Part shown: one piece after another, positions 41,939 to 51,265 of the stretch | How positions within the stretch are numbered: the first letter of the stretch is position 1 | Layout of the letters: the number at the start of each line of letters is the position of its first letter | From: Butyrivibrio sp. VCD2006 | GTDB lineage: Bacteria > Bacillota > Clostridia > Lachnospirales > Lachnospiraceae | Assembly (NCBI RefSeq): GCF_000423925.1 | Contig: NZ_AUIX01000002.1 | Span: forward strand, 224,813 to 288,812 | Reading direction: 5' to 3' | DNA: 64,000 bases | The notes under the pieces: model-generated | Databases searched by the model: none | Told to the model about the DNA's origin: nothing | Seen by the model: the letters and a program-made list of their open reading frames with translations, nothing else | Made by a program: the position numbers and the translations under genes

Positions 41939-42793
41939 ATGTTTATTAGTAAGCTATTTATTGAATTTATGGTATTTAGCTTTGTGGGATGGATATATGA
42001 GTGCATCTACTGCACTGTCAAAGAGGGACACTGGAGAAACAGAGGATTTTTATTCGGGCCTCTGTGTCCTATTTATGGGACAGGTTCTGTAGCATGTGAG
42101 CTTGTATTTGGATATCTTCCGATTTTCAGAGATACACCTTATAACATGATTCCACTCTGGAAGATATTCCTGATATGTGCAGTCGGTAGTGTTTTTCTTG
42201 AGTATGGAACATCATATTTTCTTGAAAAAAGATTTCACGCAGTCTGGTGGGAATATAATGACATACCGCTTAACATTAACGGACGTGTATGTCTCCCGGC
42301 AACTCTCGGCTTTGGCGTGGCGGGTATCATGGTTACAAGATTTGTACTGCCTGCAGCCGATACAGTAAAGGCGATGATTCATCCTCTGGTTGCGGAGGTT
42401 ATAGCGCTTCTGCTCATGGCTTATCTTGCAGCGGATATTGTTCTTACTGTTTCAAGTCTTGTTCACCTTCTCGATATTGTTGAGGGTGCAATGACTCAGT
42501 TTGATGAGAGAATGGAAGATGTCTATATGACCGCGGCGGCAACACCTGCCAAGGCGAAGGAAGCAATCACATCCATGCCTTTGAAGGCGAAAGAAGCTAT
42601 CACGACAACGCCGCCTATAAAGGCTATAGCCCAAGCGGCAGAATTACTTGATATCAGGCAGAAATATCAGCTTATCAATATTAAGAATTTCAGGTTCAAG
42701 AGACCTGTACTTCGAGGTGGCAAGAGCCTCAACACTGAAAGAATGTCAGAGTTCTATAAAGGACTTCAGGATAGAATAAGGACAGGAAAGTAA
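41939..42793 (+). CDS. Putative ABC transporter permease (CmpB-like membrane protein)
   Basis: The 284-residue protein has a conserved first helix and loop (LFIEFMVFSFVGWIYECIYC, RNRGFLFGPLCPIYGTGSV). That is the signature of the 'putative ABC transporter permease' family of Firmicutes, with about five transmembrane segments and a helical cytoplasmic C-terminus. The helix YFLEKRFHAVWWEYNDIPLN is also conserved in it. No ABC ATPase is adjacent, so the transporter assignment is doubtful. It starts 10 bases after nth (AGGAGCTATTTT), so it is in the same transcript. Confidence 0.85.
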   Translation: MFISKLFIEFMVFSFVGWIYECIYCTVKEGHWRNRGFLFGPLCPIYGTGSVACELVFGYLPIFRDTPYNMIPLWKIFLICAVGSVFLEYGTSYFLEKRFHAVWWEYNDIPLNINGRVCLPATLGFGVAGIMVTRFVLPAADTVKAMIHPLVAEVIALLLMAYLAADIVLTVSSLVHLLDIVEGAMTQFDERMEDVYMTAAATPAKAKEAITSMPLKAKEAITTTPPIKAIAQAAELLDIRQKYQLINIKNFRFKRPVLRGGKSLNTERMSEFYKGLQDRIRTGK

Positions 42794-42807
42794 GAAGGTA
42801 AAGAGTT

Positions 42808-44100
42808 ATGAAAAAATCAGTAAAAGGCTTAACGGATTTTATATGGAAGAGCCCGACGGCATATCACGCAGTCGACAACTTAAGAGCAAGACTTCTCGAT
42901 GAAGGTTTTACGGAGCTTTCCGAGAATGAAAACTGGAAACTTAAAAAGGGCGGGAACTATTTTGTGACAAGAGGAGGTTCCTCAATCATTTCTTTTAAAC
43001 TTCCGAAGGATGATTACAAGGGATTCTACATGATCGCCAGCCACAGTGATTCTCCGTCATTTAAGATAAAGGAGAACCCTGAGATAGAATCAGCGGGAGC
43101 ATATGTCACGCTCAACGTCGAAAAATATGGCGGCATGCTTTGTGCACCTTGGTTCGACAGACCGCTCTCAGTAGCAGGAAGAGTTATTGTAAAAAAGAAT
43201 TCTAAGGATGGAGCAATCGGATTTGACTCCAAGCTTGTTGATGTAGGAAGGAATCTTGTGATGCTTCCCTCACTTGCCATTCATATGGACAGAGAGGCAA
43301 ACGACGGTCATAAGTATAACGCCCAGAAGGACATGCTTCCTATTTTCGGCGATGAGAAGAGCAAGGATAAGTTCATGACCCTCATTGCAAAGGCAGCAGG
43401 AGTTAAGGAAAAGGATATCATTTCTCATGATCTTTTCCTGTATAACAGAGTAGAGCCCACAGTGTGGGGCGCAGCAGACGAGTACGTATCAGCCGGAAGA
43501 CTCGATGACCTTGAATGCTGTTATGGCTCCTTCGAAGGTTTTATTGGTGCTGAGAACAAAAAGAATGTTATAATGCACGTTGTATTTGATAACGAAGAAG
43601 TGGGAAGCACTACAAGACAGGGTGCTGCTTCCACCTTCCTTAAGGATACACTTGAGAGAATCAGTGAGAGCTTTTCAAAAACAAAAGAAGACTACCTTGT
43701 TTCAATAGCAAATAGCTTTATGGTATCTGCTGACAATGCTCACGCGGTTCATCCCAATTACGTGGAAAAAGCCGACCCCGTGAACAGACCTCAGATGAAC
43801 AAGGGTATTGTGATCAAGTATAACGCTAATCAGAAATACACCACAGATGCTGTATCGGGTGCTATTTGCAAGATGGTTTGCGAGAAGGCAGGCGTTCCTT
43901 ATCAGACCTTTACAAACAGATCTGATGTTGCAGGCGGTTCAACACTTGGCAACATTTCAGGAACACAGGTCGCGTTAAGAACAGTGGATATAGGTATGGC
44001 ACAGCTTGCAATGCACTCACCCTATGAGACTGCAGGAGTGCAGGATGTTGATTATCTTATCGACTTTTCAAAAGAATTTTATTCAAGTGATTTACAGTAA
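42808..44100 (+). CDS. M18 family aminopeptidase
   Basis: The 430-residue protein is a cytoplasmic zinc aminopeptidase of the M18 family (aspartyl aminopeptidase/ApeB). The metal and catalytic motifs are visible: YMIASHSDSPSFKIKENPEI (H-x-D), GRLDDLECCYGSF (the bridging Asp), VVFDNEEVGSTTRQGA (Glu pair) and the late H of TVDIGMAQLAMHSPYETAG. It is the expected length (about 430). It would release N-terminal acidic or neutral residues from peptides. AAGAAGGTAAAGAGTT precedes the ATG, 14 bases after the previous gene. Confidence 0.95.
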   Translation: MKKSVKGLTDFIWKSPTAYHAVDNLRARLLDEGFTELSENENWKLKKGGNYFVTRGGSSIISFKLPKDDYKGFYMIASHSDSPSFKIKENPEIESAGAYVTLNVEKYGGMLCAPWFDRPLSVAGRVIVKKNSKDGAIGFDSKLVDVGRNLVMLPSLAIHMDREANDGHKYNAQKDMLPIFGDEKSKDKFMTLIAKAAGVKEKDIISHDLFLYNRVEPTVWGAADEYVSAGRLDDLECCYGSFEGFIGAENKKNVIMHVVFDNEEVGSTTRQGAASTFLKDTLERISESFSKTKEDYLVSIANSFMVSADNAHAVHPNYVEKADPVNRPQMNKGIVIKYNANQKYTTDAVSGAICKMVCEKAGVPYQTFTNRSDVAGGSTLGNISGTQVALRTVDIGMAQLAMHSPYETAGVQDVDYLIDFSKEFYSSDLQ

Positions 44101-44115
44101 TTTGACAACAATATC

Positions 44116-44164
44116 CGCCTTCCCCTTGGGGGGAAGGTGTCGCCAAAGGTGACGGATGAGGGGA
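44116..44164 (+). repeat. Dispersed GC palindrome, copy 1
   Basis: CGCCTTCCCCTTGGGGGGAA is followed by GGTGTCGCC-AAA-GGTGAC and GGATGAGGGG. It forms two hairpins. Similar copies are at 55854, 59169, 59213 and 60260. This copy ends 24 bases before the start of the SseB-like gene. I recognise this as a common interspersed palindrome of gut and rumen Firmicutes. Confidence 0.85.
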
Positions 44165-44187
44165 ATTATCAGATTGGAGATTTAGCA

Positions 44188-45474
44188 ATGGGACTTTTTA
44201 ACTTTTTAGGCGGAAAGAAAAACAAGGAAGACGAGGCGGCTCTTCTTGAACAGCAGGAGGCTGAGAGAAAAGAGCAGGTGATAGCTGAGCTTAAGGAAAA
44301 GCACAAGGGGCTTGGCTGGCCTGTTCCCGGAAGACTCAATCCTATTAAGATTGATGGAATGGAAGAGATGGTCTTTGAAGATCCTATTTCCGAAGAGAGA
44401 AAAGATGAGATAGGTGAACTTATCTACGAGGAGGATTTAAGCCTCGAGACTTTAAAATTCCTTTCACTTCAGGAGCTTTTATTCCTTCTTACAGTGCAGG
44501 AAAGATTCCAGAAGGAAGCACCTATCCCCGGTTACGAAGCTAACCACAGAAAGGTATATAACGAGATCCTTTCAAGGGTTCGTGATGCAAAAACACTTTA
44601 TGTATTATTTGATCTAAATACCGGTTATCCTTTCATCGATCACGGATACATCAATATTTACTCATGCGAGGAGTATGCGCAGGAAGCAGTTAAGGTTTTT
44701 GAAAAGCAGTTCAGAAAGCTTCAGGTGCGCCCCTGCAAGGCAGATAACGAAGCAGAATCTGCCAGTGAGAGAAGAACATTTTTCGACTATCTCTACTACC
44801 TTGGAATTGAGAATTTCATAGTTGATAACGGATATTACAGAGCTCACTTCAAGAGAAACGAGATCGTTGCAGCTCCCGGAGACTGGGGCGGAGCAGGCGA
44901 TAAGTCACCCAAGAATCCTGCTCTTGTATTCGCTATGCTTGATTTCCTGGGTGAGGCAAGATGGCCTGTTAAGTATGAGAAGAGAGAACAGGTTCTTACA
45001 GTAAAAGAGATGCGCATGGCACAGGCAGCACAGGCTGCAAAGTATATCGTACCCATGCAGCATGAGGGTCCTGTTGAGGTTCTCGACGACGGAAGATTTA
45101 AGTTTACTGCAGATACAAAGATTCGCTTCCCTGAAATAAAGAGCTCTGATGAAAAACACTTCCTTCCTATTTTTACGGACGGCGTGGAGTTTTCAAAGAT
45201 GTTCAGAAATTCAGAGTACAGAGGAGCAGTGTTCGGCTTTAGTGATATCTTGAAATTCGTAGGAGATAAGCACGGTGTTATCATCAATCCTGCGGGTCAG
45301 AAGATCATGATCCCCAGAGAGAGAATGCTGGCGCTTCACATGGCTTCTCAGGTAGCAGCTGCCAAGAACGGCACAAATAAGCCTCAGAAGAGAAAGCTTT
45401 CCGAGACAGAGGCTGCTGTACAGTCAGCTATGAGCGGAAAGGGAATCGCAGCTAAGAATACTGAAGAGGAATAA
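44188..45474 (+). CDS. SseB-domain protein
   Basis: The 428-residue protein starts MGLFNFLGGKKNKEDEAALL with a charged coiled-coil-like N-terminus. A middle domain follows (YVLFDLNTGYPFIDHGYINI). The C-terminal SseB-like region is LPIFTDGVEFSKMF, FGFSDILKFVGDKHGVIINP and IMIPRERM (about residues 325-400), a motif set also seen in SseB and related type III secretion or antitoxin-like proteins of unknown biochemical role. No secretion genes are nearby. It starts after TTGGAGATTTAGCA. Confidence 0.78.
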   Translation: MGLFNFLGGKKNKEDEAALLEQQEAERKEQVIAELKEKHKGLGWPVPGRLNPIKIDGMEEMVFEDPISEERKDEIGELIYEEDLSLETLKFLSLQELLFLLTVQERFQKEAPIPGYEANHRKVYNEILSRVRDAKTLYVLFDLNTGYPFIDHGYINIYSCEEYAQEAVKVFEKQFRKLQVRPCKADNEAESASERRTFFDYLYYLGIENFIVDNGYYRAHFKRNEIVAAPGDWGGAGDKSPKNPALVFAMLDFLGEARWPVKYEKREQVLTVKEMRMAQAAQAAKYIVPMQHEGPVEVLDDGRFKFTADTKIRFPEIKSSDEKHFLPIFTDGVEFSKMFRNSEYRGAVFGFSDILKFVGDKHGVIINPAGQKIMIPRERMLALHMASQVAAAKNGTNKPQKRKLSETEAAVQSAMSGKGIAAKNTEEE

Positions 45475-45611
45475 TATAACGCAAAATATTTGCGGCATTT
45501 AATAGTCTTGTGATATATCGTGTAAATTATAATTGTGGTATCATGTATATAGCGTGATTTTATTTTCTTGAATCATAGATACTTTTGTTTCCATAATTAT
45601 GGAGGATTATT

Positions 45612-46499
45612 ATGTTTGACCGAATCATTGGAAAGTACTTGCTTGATAAGGGCAGACTTACAAAGGATCAGTTGTCGGCAGTTTATGACGTCCAGGAATC
45701 AAAACGTGCTAAGCTCGGGGTTATAGCTGTTAGTGAAAAGCTGATGACCGTTGCGCAGGCTGAGGAGATAAATGCTCTTCAGGCTACAATGGACAAACGC
45801 TTTGGAGATTTGGCAATTGAGCGTGGATATATCACAGAGATACAGCTTGGATATCTGCTTTCTCTTCAGCTTAATGAGTTTATGACCTTTACTTCCGCTC
45901 TTGTGGAGAAGGGGCTTATGACTCTTGAGGAAGTGGACGTCATGATAAAGGAATATCAGCAGGAGAAGCAGTTTACCGATGATCAGATGACTATTCTTAA
46001 AAACTGCGATGTAGACCTGATAGTTCCTCTTTTCACCGGCTCAGATGATGAAGAGTATAATGCGATTTTCAGATATGGAATAAAAAACATATACCGATTA
46101 GTGGATGCACATCTTTATATAGGTAATGTTTATACCGTCAGGAATATTAAAGAAAAGTGCATTGCGTATCAGTCCTTCGAAGGCGACATTAAGGCTACAG
46201 TTGCTCTTTTGGGTAAGGATGTTGATCTGCAGAAAATGGCCAAGAGCTATACCAAGGAAGAATTCATTGAAACTGAGGAAGATGCTCTTGATGCTATGTG
46301 CGAGCTTATCAATTGTATAAATGGGTTGTATGCAACAGACAGGAGCAAGAAAGGCAAGAAAATCGACCTTGAGCCTCCATACTTTATAACGAAGTTTGGA
46401 GAGATAGCCGGTCAGGAAATAAGAGTCATGCCTATTTATTGTTCCGGAGCGGAAGTACTTCTTGTTGTTTCAGTGGGTAGTGACGTTACTGTAAAGTAA
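45612..46499 (+). CDS. CheX-like chemotaxis phosphatase-domain protein
   Basis: The 295-residue protein has an N-terminal helical half with repeated L-x-x-G-x-(L/I)-T motifs (LLDKGRLTKDQLSAVYD, AIERGYITEIQLGYLLS, LVEKGLMTLEEVDVM). The C-terminal domain resembles CheX (IKATVALLGKDVDLQKMAKS, then EDALDAMCELINCINGLYAT with the E-x-x-N motif of CheY-P phosphatases at about residue 230). It would dephosphorylate a response regulator. The gene directly precedes a CheY-like receiver, the likely partner. GGAGGATTATT precedes the ATG. Confidence 0.82.
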   Translation: MFDRIIGKYLLDKGRLTKDQLSAVYDVQESKRAKLGVIAVSEKLMTVAQAEEINALQATMDKRFGDLAIERGYITEIQLGYLLSLQLNEFMTFTSALVEKGLMTLEEVDVMIKEYQQEKQFTDDQMTILKNCDVDLIVPLFTGSDDEEYNAIFRYGIKNIYRLVDAHLYIGNVYTVRNIKEKCIAYQSFEGDIKATVALLGKDVDLQKMAKSYTKEEFIETEEDALDAMCELINCINGLYATDRSKKGKKIDLEPPYFITKFGEIAGQEIRVMPIYCSGAEVLLVVSVGSDVTVK

Positions 46500-46530
46500 T
46501 CACAGCACAGTGCTTATGAGGAGAGGGAAA

Positions 46531-46893
46531 ATGGCAAACATACTTATTGTTGATGATTCAAGAACTTCCAGACGTGTTTTGAGAGACATGCTTGAAAAGC
46601 ACGGTCATGTTATTGTAGATGAAGCTACGAACGGCCAGGAGGGATTTGACGATTATGGCAAGTTGAATCCTGACATTGTAACTATGGATATTACTATGCC
46701 GGTTATGGATGGAATTGAGAGCCTTAAGCTTATCCATAAGGCATATCCTGAATCAAAGGTAATAATGATAACCGCTGCGGGGCAGAATGAAAAGGTGAAG
46801 GAAGCACTTGAGAATGGTGCGACCGAATTCATTACAAAGCCTCTTGATGAAGATAAGGTAATATCTGCAATCGAGAAAGTAATGAAAAAGTAA
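46531..46893 (+). CDS. CheY-like response regulator
   Basis: This is a stand-alone receiver of 120 residues: ILIVDDSRTSRRVLRDML (the acidic pair), VTMDITMPVMDGIESL (phosphoacceptor Asp), VIMITAAGQNEKVKEALENG (Thr), and EFITKPLDEDKVISAIEKVM (Lys). It has no output domain, so it acts by protein contact. The preceding CheX-like gene probably regulates its phosphorylation state. GAGGAGAGGG precedes the ATG. No histidine kinase or flagellar genes are next to it, though a hybrid kinase is at 10074. Confidence 0.92.
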   Translation: MANILIVDDSRTSRRVLRDMLEKHGHVIVDEATNGQEGFDDYGKLNPDIVTMDITMPVMDGIESLKLIHKAYPESKVIMITAAGQNEKVKEALENGATEFITKPLDEDKVISAIEKVMKK

Positions 46894-46911
46894 TACCGGA
46901 AATGAGGAATT

Positions 46912-47664
46912 ATGTTTAATGATATTAAGATAGGTCCTGTTACATTACACATGTATGGGCTTATGATTGCTGTGGGGTTTCTCACAGCACTCATGATTGT
47001 ACTTAAGAGAGGAAAAAAGAAGGGCCTGTCGGAGGATACCATTTATGGTATTTTCTATTGCGCAATTATCGGAGGCCTGCTTGGATGCAGGCTTCTGTTT
47101 TATATTGTGGAGATACCCAATATAATGAAGGATCCTTCAATATTATGGGATTTCAGAAATGGCTATGTCGTATACGGCGGAATTATAGGCGGTATTCTTA
47201 CAAGTTTTATTTACGTAAAGACAAGGCATGAGGAGTATGGAAGATATTTCGATGTCGTTATGCCTGCAGTTGCAATAGCACAGGGCTTTGGCAGAATAGG
47301 ATGCTTTTGTGCCGGATGCTGCTACGGAGCAGAGACGACAAGTCCTTTTCATGTAGTGTTCACGCACTCTGATTTTGCACCAAACGGCGTTCCGCTTTTG
47401 CCGACACAGCTAATGTCGTCAGCAGGTGATTTCCTTATCGGAATTTTCCTTATATGGTTTTCCGGTAAGACCGAGGTAAAATACAGAACCGGTGCGATGT
47501 ACCTGATGCTCTACGGCGTTGGAAGATTTATCATCGAGTTCTTCCGTGCGGATTATAGAGGAAGCATTGGAGCTTTCTCAACATCACAGATTATTTCAAT
47601 GGTGATGGTAGCTATTGGAGCCTGCATGTTTGCTATCGCTCCAAAGTTTGATATGAAGTTTTAA
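46912..47664 (+). CDS. lgt: Prolipoprotein diacylglyceryl transferase family (Lgt)
   Basis: The 250-residue membrane protein has about seven helices and the Lgt signature region AIAQGFGRIGCFCAGCCYGA (about residues 121-140), with HMYGLMIAVGFLTALMIV and GVGRFIIEFFRADYRGSIG. Lgt attaches diacylglyceryl to the lipobox cysteine of lipoproteins. In the signature, the usual GRIGNFxNGE is GRIGCFCAGC: the conserved Asn and Glu are replaced by Cys, a variant found in clostridial paralogues. So activity is not assured and another Lgt may exist. ATGAGGAATT precedes the ATG. Confidence 0.85.
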   Translation: MFNDIKIGPVTLHMYGLMIAVGFLTALMIVLKRGKKKGLSEDTIYGIFYCAIIGGLLGCRLLFYIVEIPNIMKDPSILWDFRNGYVVYGGIIGGILTSFIYVKTRHEEYGRYFDVVMPAVAIAQGFGRIGCFCAGCCYGAETTSPFHVVFTHSDFAPNGVPLLPTQLMSSAGDFLIGIFLIWFSGKTEVKYRTGAMYLMLYGVGRFIIEFFRADYRGSIGAFSTSQIISMVMVAIGACMFAIAPKFDMKF

Positions 47665-47715
47665 GAAGTATACGATCTTGAAGCTTTGAACCAACAATGT
47701 TTGTTTAGTTAAAAA

Positions 47716-47746
47716 ACGGTGGCTTATATAAAGCCACCGTCAATTG
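47716..47746 (-). terminator. Intrinsic terminator overlapping the SDR stop codon
   Basis: ACGGTGGCTT and AAGCCACCGT pair; on the minus strand the hairpin is followed by TTTTTTAAC. The hairpin includes the last codons of the minus-strand SDR gene. It is also positioned to help stop plus-strand transcripts from lgt. Confidence 0.8.
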
Positions 47747-48470
47747 TTATTATCTGACCTGTAAGGTATTTAGGGGACGTCGCAAGACTAAGAGCAAGCT
47801 CTGCTACTTCTTCAGGTCGTCCTAATCTGTCAGCGGGAATTTCGGAAGCAAGTTCTTTTAGCTCATCCTCGGACAGATGTGCTGAATTCATTTCAGTATC
47901 TATTACGCCACATGAGATGGCATTTACAGGTATTCCACTCGGAGCCAGTTCCTTAGCCAGGGCTTTGGTAAAAGCATTGACGCCGCCCTTCGACGCTGAG
48001 TAAGCTACTTCACACGAGGCTCCGACATTTCCCCATATCGAGGAGATATTTATTATTCGTCCCTCACCTTTTTTAACCATATAAGGAACGGCATTTTTAC
48101 ATATATAAAAAACAGAATCAAGATTGGTGCCGATAAGACTGTGCCATTCGTCTGCCGACATATCGGTCATAAGACCATACCAGGCAATGCCTGCATTATT
48201 TATAACAATGCTTGGGCTATTTCCCGGCAAGGCTGCTATTTCTTTAAACATTGAGATGACGCTATTTTCATCTGAAACGTCGCATGCAAAGGCTTTGGCG
48301 CTTATACCGTTTTCCTTAGAAAGCTCATCTGAAAAGGCTCGCAGGGAATCAATATTTGTTTTGCAGCACAGATAAAGGTCATAACCTTCCTTTGCAAAGG
48401 CAGTAGCTATAGCTTTTCCTATACCTCTTGATGCTCCTGTAATAAGTACCGGACCTTTGTGTGAACTCAT
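47724..48470 (-). CDS. SDR family oxidoreductase, FabG-like
   Basis: The 248-residue protein is a classical short-chain dehydrogenase: ITGASRGIGKAIATAFAKEG (the TGxxxGxG cofactor loop), VINNAGIAWYGL (NNAG), ISSIWGNVGASCEVAYSASK (catalytic Ser; YxxxK) and a C-terminal LTGQIITIDGGFI. It reduces a carbonyl with NAD(P)H. The sequence is in the 3-oxoacyl-ACP reductase (FabG)/YmfI range but it is alone, away from fatty-acid genes, so the substrate is uncertain. It is the only minus-strand gene between 38.8 and 55.9 kb. Confidence 0.9.
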   Translation of the reverse strand: MSSHKGPVLITGASRGIGKAIATAFAKEGYDLYLCCKTNIDSLRAFSDELSKENGISAKAFACDVSDENSVISMFKEIAALPGNSPSIVINNAGIAWYGLMTDMSADEWHSLIGTNLDSVFYICKNAVPYMVKKGEGRIINISSIWGNVGASCEVAYSASKGGVNAFTKALAKELAPSGIPVNAISCGVIDTEMNSAHLSEDELKELASEIPADRLGRPEEVAELALSLATSPKYLTGQIITIDGGFI

Positions 48471-48672
48471 GTAAGACTCCTTATGTCGGCTATCAGCCTG
48501 AACTCCTTTAATATGAATAATCGGGTACAGACAGATCAGTTAATTGTTTTTTTAATATTATATTAGCATAAAAGGTATTTACAAACCGAAATGAACGGAT
48601 TATTATTTAGAATAAATAAAGATTGCACACAATTTAATTTTAGATACCAATTCTGAATAGGAGGTTATTAAC

Positions 48673-49608
48673 ATGAAAGATCTTATTATTGTAGGTTCCG
48701 GCCCTGCAGGCCTTTCTGCAGCAGTATATGCAAAGAGAGCAGGACTTGATACTCTCGTAATTGAAAAGGACCCTGTATCAGGGGGACAGATACTTATAAC
48801 ATATGAAGTAGACAATTACCTTGGACTTCCCGGAATCAACGGATTTGATATGGGAATGAAGTTCCGTGAGCATGCTGACAAGCTCGGTGTTGAGTTTGCA
48901 GAAGGATGTGTTTCTTCTATATTAAGGGAAAAAGAAGGAAGTGACACAGAGACTCCTGTATTCAAAATCGTTACAGATCAGGGAGAATATGAAACAAAAT
49001 CAGTGATCCTTGCAACAGGTGCCGCTCACAATAAGCTTGGCATTAAGGGTGAAGAGGAATTCACAGGACGTGGTGTTTCATACTGTGCTACCTGTGATGG
49101 AGCATTTTTCAGAAATAAAGTTGCCGTTGTTAACGGCGGCGGAGATGTTGCAGTTGAAGATGCAATTTTCCTTGCAAGAGGATGCAGCAAGGTTTATCTA
49201 GTTCACAGAAGAGATGAGCTCAGAGCTGCCAAGATTCTTCAGGATGAACTGTTTGCCCTTGATAATGTAGAAATGATCTGGGACAGTGTTATCGAAGAAG
49301 TTAAGGGAGATAACAAAGTTTCTTCAGTTTTGGTTAAGAATGTTAAGACAGGAGAAACAAAGGACGTAGAAACTGATGCACTTTTTGTAGCAATTGGTAT
49401 ACATCCCCTCACCGAGAGTTTTGCCGGACTCTGTGATATGGACGATAGCGGATATATTATAGCTGATGAGGGCGGAGCGACATCCACACCCGGTGTTTTT
49501 GTAGCCGGAGATTCCAGAAAAAAGAGACTCAGACAGATCGTTACTGCAGTAGCTGATGGAGCAAATGCCGTAACATCAGTTCAGGATTTTTTCGTTGGAA
49601 AAAAATGA
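48673..49608 (+). CDS. trxB: Thioredoxin reductase
   Basis: The 311-residue flavoprotein has the FAD loop IVGSGPAGLSAAVYAKRAGL (residues 4-23), the redox-active pair in YCATCDGAFF (C-A-T-C, about residue 138), the NAD(P)H loop VNGGGDVAVEDAIFLARGC, and the final FAD motif GVFVAGDSRKKRLRQIVTAV (instead of the usual AAGD-x(C)). It would reduce thioredoxin with NADPH. TAGGAGGTTATTAAC precedes the ATG. It has the usual length. A divergent SDR gene is 200 bases upstream, with an AT-rich promoter region between. Confidence 0.95.
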   Translation: MKDLIIVGSGPAGLSAAVYAKRAGLDTLVIEKDPVSGGQILITYEVDNYLGLPGINGFDMGMKFREHADKLGVEFAEGCVSSILREKEGSDTETPVFKIVTDQGEYETKSVILATGAAHNKLGIKGEEEFTGRGVSYCATCDGAFFRNKVAVVNGGGDVAVEDAIFLARGCSKVYLVHRRDELRAAKILQDELFALDNVEMIWDSVIEEVKGDNKVSSVLVKNVKTGETKDVETDALFVAIGIHPLTESFAGLCDMDDSGYIIADEGGATSTPGVFVAGDSRKKRLRQIVTAVADGANAVTSVQDFFVGKK

Positions 49609-49824
49609 TTTGGAAACGGACTGAAAAAATCCGAGTATCCGCATAAATACTGGGTTCGCGGGCATCGGTAAAATGACTTAATAAATTGCGCAATTCCAAA
49701 AATGGCTTATTTAAGCCTTGCAATTTTACTCTTAAAACTTCAAGAAAGGTTGACAAAACAAGCCTGACAGAGTATATTGTTAAAAGATGTAACAAATTTG
49801 TAACAAATGATTTGGAGGTTTGTT

Positions 49825-51129
49825 TTGCGAAAGACTAAAATGCAGCTCATAGCGATGGGGATTGCTGCTGCCGTAACTGTTGGAGGAAATGGTATTGATG
49901 TAAGTGCTTCAGCATCCAAGGTGACGAATGTATTGCCTTCCGCAGGTATCAGCTACGCGCTTACAGGAGATTCAGTATCTCTCTCCAATCTTGCAGGTGA
50001 TAGTACAGATGATAAGGTTGCAGAGAGTGAAATTAAAGATTCTGCAGTAACTATAACAGAGACAACTCCTCTTGCATCTACATTGCAGGAGAACATTCTT
50101 AACGATATTCAGAGGGCTACGGGAGCTACAATTCCCGCTGAGGAACCCGGAACAGGAACACCTGAACCCACACCGGAGGAACAGGAAGAGGAACGTTTTA
50201 GATCACTCGTTATCGCTCAGGTTAATGATTACGTAAATGTTCGTGATAACCCGAGTGAAGAGGATGGCGAGATCATCGGTAAGCTTTATGATGATTCTGT
50301 AGGAACATTTATTGAAGAGACTGACGGATGGTATAAGATCAAATCCGGAAGAGTTGAAGGTTATGTTAAGGCTGAGTACTGTGTAACAGGTGAAGATGCC
50401 GTAGAACTTGCTAAGCAGGTTGGTAAGCGTATCGCTACTGTTACAACAACAACTCTTAAAGTAAGAAGTGGCCCCAGTACTGATGATGAAGTACTCGGAC
50501 TTGTACCGATAGAGGACGAACTTGTAGTAACCGAAGAGCTTGATGGCTGGGTTAAGGTAAGCATCGAGGAAGGTGACGGTTACGTATCAATGGATTATGT
50601 AGAGCTTTCTACAGAGTTCGTTGAGGCTGAGTCCAAGGAAGAAGAGGAAGCACGTCTTAAGAAGGAAGAGGAAGCACGTCTTGCTGCTCTTGCTCAGGCT
50701 AAGAAGGGAACTAAGAAGTCATCAGATGGTGGTTCAAGTTCCAAGAGCTACAATTCAGCAGGAAGTTATACAACACAGTCAAGTTCAATCGGATCTGCAG
50801 TTGCATCCTTTGCAACACAGTTCGTTGGTAATCCGTATGTATATGGTGGATCCAGTCTTACAAACGGAACAGACTGCTCAGGTTTCGTTATGAGTGTATA
50901 CGCTAATTTCGGTGTTAGCCTGCCTCACTCAAGTGGTGCTGACAGAAGCGTTGGTGCAGCTGTTGACGGTCTTGCTAATGCACAGCCCGGTGATATCGTA
51001 TGTTACTCTGGTCACGTAGGTATCTACATCGGTGGCGGACAGATCGTACATGCATCTACAGCTAAGACAGGTATCAAGATTTCTGATGCAAGCTACAGAC
51101 AGGTCCTTGCAGTAAGGAGAGTATTCTAA
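49825..51129 (+). CDS. SH3-domain NlpC/P60 peptidoglycan hydrolase
   Basis: The 434-residue exported protein probably starts at TTG 49825 after GGAGG (a start at ATG 49840 is possible). It has a signal-like N-terminus (MQLIAMGIAAAVTVGGNGID) and a Pro/Glu-rich spacer. Two bacterial SH3 domains contain DYVNVRDNPSEEDGEIIGKL and TTTLKVRSGPSTDDEVLGLV. A Glu/Lys/Ser-rich linker leads to a C-terminal NlpC/P60 domain with YGGSSLTNGTDCSGFVMSVY (catalytic Cys), GHVGIYIGGGQIVHAS (His) and a late polar residue. It would cut D-gamma-glutamyl cross-peptide bonds in the cell wall. Confidence 0.92.
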   Translation: MRKTKMQLIAMGIAAAVTVGGNGIDVSASASKVTNVLPSAGISYALTGDSVSLSNLAGDSTDDKVAESEIKDSAVTITETTPLASTLQENILNDIQRATGATIPAEEPGTGTPEPTPEEQEEERFRSLVIAQVNDYVNVRDNPSEEDGEIIGKLYDDSVGTFIEETDGWYKIKSGRVEGYVKAEYCVTGEDAVELAKQVGKRIATVTTTTLKVRSGPSTDDEVLGLVPIEDELVVTEELDGWVKVSIEEGDGYVSMDYVELSTEFVEAESKEEEEARLKKEEEARLAALAQAKKGTKKSSDGGSSSKSYNSAGSYTTQSSSIGSAVASFATQFVGNPYVYGGSSLTNGTDCSGFVMSVYANFGVSLPHSSGADRSVGAAVDGLANAQPGDIVCYSGHVGIYIGGGQIVHASTAKTGIKISDASYRQVLAVRRVF

Positions 51130-51265
51130 CCTGAGAGCCAAGCGAATAAGAATTTAAAAGGTCAGCGGAATGCTTGCATTCCGGCTGACCTTTTTAAATT
51201 CTTATTCATTCGGCGAACAGCCGAAACGAGGAAATGCGTTAGCATTTTCGAGTCTGGCTCTCAGG
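51130..51265 (+). repeat. 136-base dispersed palindromic element, copy 1
   Basis: The unit is bounded by CCTGAGAGCCA (51130-51140) and its exact complement TGGCTCTCAGG (51255-51265). Inside are a terminator-like hairpin (51156-51195) and GGCGAACAGCCGAAACGAGG + AAATGCGTTAGCATTTTCGA + GTCTG. The last segment is nearly repeated at 62488-62530, and a partial copy (ACGAGGTATTTTCGAGTCTG) is at 51314. It begins two bases after the NlpC/P60 stop codon. Confidence 0.8.
51156..51195 (+). terminator. Strong intrinsic terminator after the NlpC/P60 gene
   Basis: AAAAGGTCAGC..GGAATG and CATTCC.GGCTGACCTTTTT form a long hairpin. The same 40-base sequence occurs again at 51392-51431, in the gap before the gntR gene, with no gene between. 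Confidence 0.92.
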
